NCBI GenBank assembly: GCA_051453625.1
Contig: JBOZIK010000001.1
Span: 159,529,056-159,593,055, forward strand
DNA from: Welwitschia mirabilis
Taxonomy: Eukaryota > Gnetophyta > Gnetopsida > Welwitschiales
Direction of reading: 5' to 3'
Length of the DNA stretch: 64,000 nt
Below are positions 58,881-64,000 of the stretch, piece after piece (position 1 is the first letter of the stretch; each line of letters opens with the position of its first letter). Below the pieces are notes generated by a model that was not told the origin of the DNA, did not search any database, and was given only the letters and a program-made list of their open reading frames with translations. The translations under genes were made by a program, and so were the position numbers.

Positions 58881-60010
58881 TTTTGACTTATCTCCCAGTG
58901 ATGATGTAGAACTTTGAAGCTTGAATGCTTATCCTACCTTTAGTAGAGAACCTGATGAAGATCCTCTACAATACATCGTCGAAATTGAACAACTTATCCT
59001 TACTTTTAGAAATAGTAAAAAATGAATAAGTGATAGAACCTATATGGTTATCTTTCCCATGATCTTGAGAGATAAAGTAAAATCTTAGCTTAGAATAATT
59101 CCTCATAAGAGCCTAAAATCTTGGAGTCAAGTTCAAGAATCCTTTATTAAGAGATTCATGAGTGAGACCACTATCCAGAAGCATAATAAAGAAGTCATAA
59201 ACTTCCAACAATTACCTAATAAAGACTATGCCTCCACCTATGAGTGATTCTTTGTTGTTTTACATTCAAATCCTGTAGATACCTTTTCCGAGGTAGAGTT
59301 AATTGACTATTTTTATAGTGGATTGAATAATCATACTAAGCAACTTATAGATTTTTCTTGTGAAGGCAATCTCTTAAATTAAACCTTAAGAGATACTTGG
59401 AAGATGTTGGAAGATTTAGTGGAAGTAAGTCAAACTTGGCCTAAACCCTCCTTTAGAGAAGACTAAATAGTAGGTCAAATCATTAAGAACCTAAAAGATG
59501 TCAAGCATGAGAAGAATAAAACCAAAGTAGAAAATGAACTAACTATCATCATTAAGGATTTCATGTCTACCTTAGAGAAATATATCCAAATGATCCTTGA
59601 TGCTAAAGTGGAAACCAAAAAGAGTGAAGTTATTATTCCAACATGCGATTTATGTGAAGATAGCTACCATATCATAAAAGATTGCCCATTACTTCCTACT
59701 TATAAAAAGAGAATCTATAAGAAAGTATGCACCTTCAACCAAAGATCTTCCAACTACATGCAAAACCATGATCAAAGACAAATCCTATGTCACAATTTTC
59801 AAAATAGGATGAGTGAGCAACCAAATTCTAGAAACTTCCAAATACCTCATCCTAACTTTTAGCCTTTTAAAAATAGATTTAAACATTTAAACTTTCAATC
59901 CAGTCATCCAATTAACTTAGCAAGCCTTTTCAACTTCTAAAACCATAGTGAACCTCTTAGGAATTCCATTGAGGAGATGAGAAAAACTCAAGAGAAGACA
60001 AAAGAAAATG
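58881..60010 (+). pseudogene. gag remnant of the Athila-type element, zinc knuckle intact
   Basis: The retrotransposon gag domain shows FSREPDEDPLQYIVEIEQL (58938-58995), FPMILRDKVKS (59053-59085), SWSQVQESFIKRFMSE (59121-59168), NFQQLPNKDYASTYE (59202-59246), FYSGLNNHTKQLIDF (59310-59355) and GNLLNxTLRDTW (59366-59400). These are the RDKAKxW, WxxLxxxFLxKFFP, FYxGL and GGxLxxKTxxEA motifs of Athila/gypsy gag. A long open stretch (59563-59862) carries a CCHC zinc knuckle, CDLCEDSYHIIKDC (59644-59685), with all four ligands and the CX2CX4HX4C spacing. Seven or so in-frame stops lie upstream. Confidence 0.75.
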
Positions 60011-60470
60011 TAAAAAATCTTTAAGTATCCTATAATAAACCATGCTTGTCAATCAATGACCATAAGGAATCCTTGACACTCAACCTTTACCAAATCCTAA
60101 TGAAGTACAAAAAGATTATAAGGTGATGACAAGAAATAGGAATGATATAACTCCCCCTACCCCTGAGGCTTTAACTTCCTAAAATGACAAAAATGATGAG
60201 GAAGAGGACATAGAAATCCTAGAAAATAATTCCTTCCCTTCCTCACTTAGCAACCAAAAAAAAGACCCTTCACAAAAGAAACCTACTGCCTTATGACTTG
60301 ATAGGCTTAATACAAACCCTAGCTTTGATGATCATTTGAAAGCCTTAATGGAAATGCGAGCATGAACTTACCTTTTTGAAAATTATTGCAAGAGAATCCC
60401 AAATACTCTAAGCCATGGAAAGACCTAATAAGAAGGAATCAAAAATAAATCATCATTAGTAAAGTCTTCT
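60011..60470 (+). other. gag-protease linker of the Athila-type element
   Basis: Low-similarity coding with acidic DEEEDIEILENN-like stretch (about 60196-60230) typical of the linker; frames are broken. Confidence 0.4.
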
Positions 60471-60910
60471 TAGCTCAATCCATTAATAACTTGGTTTCTA
60501 AGAAGTGTCCAAAGTTTAATGCTCTAGGGGTAGCAATTGCTAGTGTCACTTTAGAGGGGAACCATAGCATTAAGAAATCCTTGATAGAAATAAGAGCTAG
60601 TGTCAATATTATGCCCTTACATATCTGTCAACATCTTGAGTTGGAAGAAAGAGTAGAACCTACATGATTTATCTTGAAGTTAGCAAATACATTCATGAAG
60701 AAACATTTAGATATGATTAAGAACTTGGTTATTCAAATAGAGAAAGCTTTATATCCAATTAATGTAGTTGTTTTAGAAGTTGAGCATCATGATGGATATC
60801 CCCTACTTCTAGGTAGAGCTTTATATGCAATATCCTATTGCATCATAGACACAAGAACTAAATTGATGAAGTGCCATTTTAGAAATAAACAATTTTTAAT
60901 ATGAGTGTTT
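60471..60910 (+). pseudogene. Aspartic protease remnant of the Athila-type element
   Basis: CPKFNALGVAIASVTLEGN leads to LIEIRASVNIMPLHICQHL (60581-60637). The family active site is LxDLGASVNLMPxSIxxxL, so the catalytic D-L-G is now E-I-R. The open stretch 60674-60904 follows, with KLANTFMKKHLDMIKNLVIQ and the flap-end motif LLGRALYAIS (60805-60834; family ILGRPFLATA). Enzyme activity would be lost. Confidence 0.7.
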
Positions 60911-61440
60911 AATGTGGCTAAAAAAGGTTTACGTAACAATTTAGGTATGGAAGAAGAAATAAAACCAACCCTATTTTTATAGCACCACCCAGTTGAGGAG
61001 AGATGGTCTATGCTTCATGAGCCGACCTTATTTGATGATCAAATGAAAGTAGAATATCTTTATGTGCTTAATAAACAACTTAAGTTTAACCATCTCTTAA
61101 CTAAGTTTTCTGATCTAAAGAGGAGTAAGTCTAATTCTGAAACCTATTTTGAAATCTAAGAAACTAAAAACCCTAAGAATTCTTATGTTGAGATTAGTCA
61201 TCCACTACTGACATTCAGATAATAGTCTGAGATGATAGTTAACTTTTCTAAATATTTTCTAGAAACCAGAAGTCTAAACCTTAACCTAAACCTAAAACCT
61301 TTATCTAGTGGAATAAAATATATTTTTCTAAATAGAGATCTGAATAAACCTTTGATTATTAACAAAAATCTCTCACCTTAACAAGAATCTAATCTCATCT
61401 CTCTCTTAAAGTCAAAAGTTCATGTATTTTCCTGATTCCA
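60911..61440 (+). other. Protease-RT linker of the Athila-type element
   Basis: Broken coding with no conserved motif; contains GAATGATCTATCAGCC-like sequence leading into RT. Confidence 0.4.
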
Positions 61441-62400
61441 TAATGATCTATCAGCCATCCCCACTTCCATTATGTAATACAAAATCTACCTCAAAGAAAA
61501 TTCCATACCTGTGAGGAAACCCTAACATAGACTAAATCCAGCCTAAAGCAAATTGTAAAAGATGAAATCATAAAACTTATAGACACTGGAATCATTTACT
61601 CCATTGCTGACAGTGAGTGGGTTAGCCCCTTAATGGTAGTATCTAAAAGAGTGATAAATGGCATATGTGTATAGACTTTCAAAAACTAAATGAGGTAACT
61701 GAAAAAGACCACTGTCCTTTACCTTTTCTTGATCAAATTCTTGATAGGATTCAAGGATATGTCTTTTACTATTTTCTTGAAGATTATAAGGGTTACAATC
61801 AAATTTGAATAGCCTTTAAGGACTAAGATAAAACTATCTTCACTTCTCCTTTTAGTACCTTTGCCTTTAGATGCATGCCTTTTGGACTTTATAATGCTCC
61901 TGGTACCTTTCAGCATGCTCTGATGGGTATTTTTTCTAATATGCTTGAGGATTCCATTAATATTTTCATGGATGAATTCTCTATCTATGCCAAAACTTTT
62001 GAGTAAACCTTATATCATTTAGAGAAATTCTTATATTGATGCATTACTAATGGCCTTCACTTGAGTTGGAAAAAGAGTTATTTTCTTGTAGAGAGGGCAA
62101 TTATTTTAGGTCACCATATTTGTCGAGAGGGGATTAAGGTGGATGCTTCTAAATTAAGTATTATTCAAAATCTTAGTCCTCCTACAAATGTTAAACAAGT
62201 CTGATCTTTCCTTAGTTATTGTGGTTTTCACTATCAGTTCATTTGTAATTATGCTTCTATTTATAAACCCCTTTACTCGTTACTTGAGAAAGATGTCAAA
62301 TTTGAATAGAATGAATAATGTCAAATTATTTTCAATAGGCTTAAACATAGATTGTGTCATGCTTCTATAGTAATGGGACCCAATTAGGTACTTGACTTTG
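61441..62400 (+). pseudogene. Reverse transcriptase remnant of the Athila-type element
   Basis: VKDEIIKLIDTGIIYSIADS (61557-61616) and WVSPLMVVSK (61619-61648) open the domain. CVxFQKLNEVTEKDHCPLPF (61669-61728) is the CxDYRKLNxxTxKDHFPLPF motif. FTSPFSTFAFRCMPFGLYNA (61842-61899) and PGTFQHALMGIFSNMLE (61900-61950) follow. The catalytic site reads IFMDEFSIYA (61962-61990) for FMDDFSVFG: the second Asp is Glu. The thumb continues with RAIILGHHICREGIKVDASK (62095-62153). Stops and small frame shifts occur. Confidence 0.8.
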
Positions 62401-62800
62401 AGCTTATGTGTGATGCTAGTAATTTGTTATGGGTGGGGTTCTTTATAAAAAGTATGAGAAAGACTTTAAAGTTATATTTTATCATAGAAAGTCATTGTGT
62501 AAAGCTCAGATGAATTACACTACTATAGAAAATGAAATAATTGTCATTATCTTTTACCTTGATTCTCTTAGACACTATCTTTTAGGCTTTTACATGAATG
62601 TTTATACCAACTATGCTGTCATTCATTACCTCATGACTAAGAAAGACTCTAGTGCCCGTTTGATTAGATAGATCCTTCTTATGCAAGAATTCAATTTAAC
62701 CATCATAGATAAAATAGGGAAGCATAATTCTATTGTTGATCATTTGTCTCAGCTTTACCCTCCTCTAGATGGCATTCTTATAGATGATTCCTTTCCTGAT
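62390..62800 (+). pseudogene. RNase H remnant of the Athila-type element
   Basis: FELMCDASNLLWVG (62399-62440) opens the domain. The open stretch 62429-62671 carries FYHRKSLCKAQMNYTTIENE (62484-62543), HYLLGFYMNVYTNYAVIHYL (62571-62632) and MTKKDSSARLIR (62633-62668). EFNLTIIDKIGKHNSIVDHL (62686-62745) ends it. The family's YTDHxAxxYL has Asn for Asp (YTNYAVIHYL), so one catalytic Asp is lost. Confidence 0.75.
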
Positions 62801-64000
62801 GAGTAGCTTTTCTCTATTTCTTCTTCTTTTCATCCTCCTCCATGATATGTTGACATTGTCAACTATCTTGTAACCATGAAAACACCATAACATTGAACCT
62901 ATCACCAGCGTAAATCTTTTCTTCATCATATAGGTAATTATGAGTGGATCGAGCCATATTTATACCGTAGGTGCAAAGACCAGATTATGAGAAAATATAT
63001 GCCTGATTGGGAAATACCTGAGATTATTTATCTTTATCATGGTGATGTTTGTGGAGGACATTTTAGTGGACATAAAACTGCCATGAAAATCCTTCATTCT
63101 AGTTTTTACTAGCCTTTTCTTTTCCGTGATTCATATGACTTTGTTAGAAGGTGTGATCCTTGCCAGTGTTTTGATAGCCTTGTTCATTTGTAGGAAATGA
63201 TGATTTAGCCTATTTTTAAGTGTGAGCCTTTTAATTGTTGAGGTATTAATTTCATGGGCCCTATTCACCCACCTTCTTATAATAAAAATTATATTTTAGT
63301 AGCTATTGATTACATGACTAAATGGGTTAAAGCCATACCTACTTCTTTGAATGATATCTGAACTGTCTGTCATTTTCTTTAATCTCATATCTTTTAGAGA
63401 TTTGGTTTTTCTAGAGTCATCATTAGCAATTAGGGTACTCATTTCATCAATCACTTTTTAAAAAACTTCTTTTATCCATGGGAATTAAACATAGAATAGC
63501 TTGTGCTTATCATCCTCAGATAAATAGACACGCTAAAAATGCTAACAGAGAAATAAAGAAAATGCTTCAAAAAATTATCTCTGTTAATAAAAAGACTTGA
63601 ACTTCTAAACTTAATAATGTAATTTAAGCTTATCATGCTACTTGGTATACTTCTCTTGGTTTCGCACCTTATGAACTTGTTTATAATAAATTTTATATCT
63701 TAACAATTGATGTTTGTTACAATTCTTATCGTACATCTCATCAACTCAATCTTGTGAATTTTGCTAAAAATATTAATTATAAGTTAACATAATTAAATCA
63801 TCTAATAAAAAAAGAACTAGTTCCATACATCATCAATTGATTCATAAAGCCCAAGTAAAGTTCAAATATAATAAAATAATTTTTCATAGAAATTTTGAAC
63901 CTAGACAACTTATTTTGTTGTATAACACTCGAGTCCACCTTTTATATAACAAGTTAATCTCTAAATGGTTAGGTCCTTATCTTGTACAAAAAGTGCACTT
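62801..64000 (+). pseudogene. Integrase remnant of the Athila-type element (runs off the window)
   Basis: The HHCC zinc-binding domain is readable: YHGDVCGGHFSGHKTAMKIL (63035-63094) and RRCDPCQ (63148-63170). The core has INFMGPIHPP (63248-63277) and ILVAIDYMTKWVKAIPT (63297-63347) with the first Asp. ISNxGTHF (63422-63445) has Asn for the second Asp. ANREIKKMLQKI (63541-63576) keeps the catalytic Glu. WYTSLGFAPYELVYNK (63641-63688) and a C-terminal KLISKWLGPYLVQKV (63951-63995) follow to the edge. Confidence 0.8.

Larger units (their letters stand above)
57200..64000 (+). mobile_element. Athila-type Ty3/gypsy element, 5' part (continues past the window)
   Basis: LTR (57200-58280), PBS (58284-58301), leader, gag, protease, RT, RNase H and integrase in Ty3/gypsy order, with the tRNA-Asp-type PBS of Athila elements and an Athila-like gag. 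It has interrupted the second copia element between integrase and RT. It is the best-preserved and probably youngest element in the window, although still full of stops. The integrase end and 3' LTR lie beyond 64000. Confidence 0.8.

Noticed and set aside
61719-61916. A minus-strand basic frame of 65 codons
   Set aside because: It is antisense to the RT of the Athila-type element, whose + strand motifs are clear.

Overview
The window is AT-rich nuclear DNA from a flowering plant. This rests on its content: Ty3/gypsy chromovirus and Athila-type elements, Ty1/copia elements with a SIRE/Maximus-type layout, an L1-type LINE, and tRNA-type primer-binding sites. The species cannot be named from the sequence. 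I found no host gene, tRNA, rRNA or CRISPR array. Almost every coding remnant is broken by stops and frameshifts. Many lesions are C-to-T or G-to-A (Gln or Trp codons turned into stops, Glu into Lys), as expected of old, methylated, silenced repeats in gene-poor (pericentromere-like) chromatin. Nine runs of N mark assembly gaps.

Layout. (1) 503-8850: a non-autonomous LTR retrotransposon on the + strand with a near-perfect target-site duplication. Its 5' LTR is split by a second LTR insertion (806-3232). (2) 8851-10430: unclassified. (3) 10430-19395: three tandem degenerate copies, about 2.8 kb each, of a chromovirus pol region; only the third continues into the chromodomain side. (4) 19415-48620: a three-layer nest. 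A minus-strand LINE is split at its reverse transcriptase by a + strand SIRE-type Ty1/copia element (23583-45677). That element is itself split by a minus-strand non-autonomous LTR array (32400-43885) bounded by a perfect 5-bp duplication, CATTT. (5) 48621-53250: mostly unclassified, with a diverged LTR fragment near 50.4-51.0 kb. (6) 53250-57199: a second Ty1/copia element, cut off in its integrase-to-RT stretch by (7) 57200-64000: an Athila-type Ty3/gypsy element (LTR, PBS, gag, protease, RT, RNase H, integrase) that runs off the right edge.

The observation most worth following is that the two non-autonomous elements (503-8850 and 32400-43885) encode the same kind of acidic, coiled-coil, gag-like product. 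They share a related LTR start, a purine-rich tract and, allowing for transition decay, the same tRNA-Asp-type primer-binding site, yet neither shows any pol. They look like members of one Athila/Tat-dependent non-autonomous family. Nothing here forms a working pathway; the logic of the window is successive insertion and decay.
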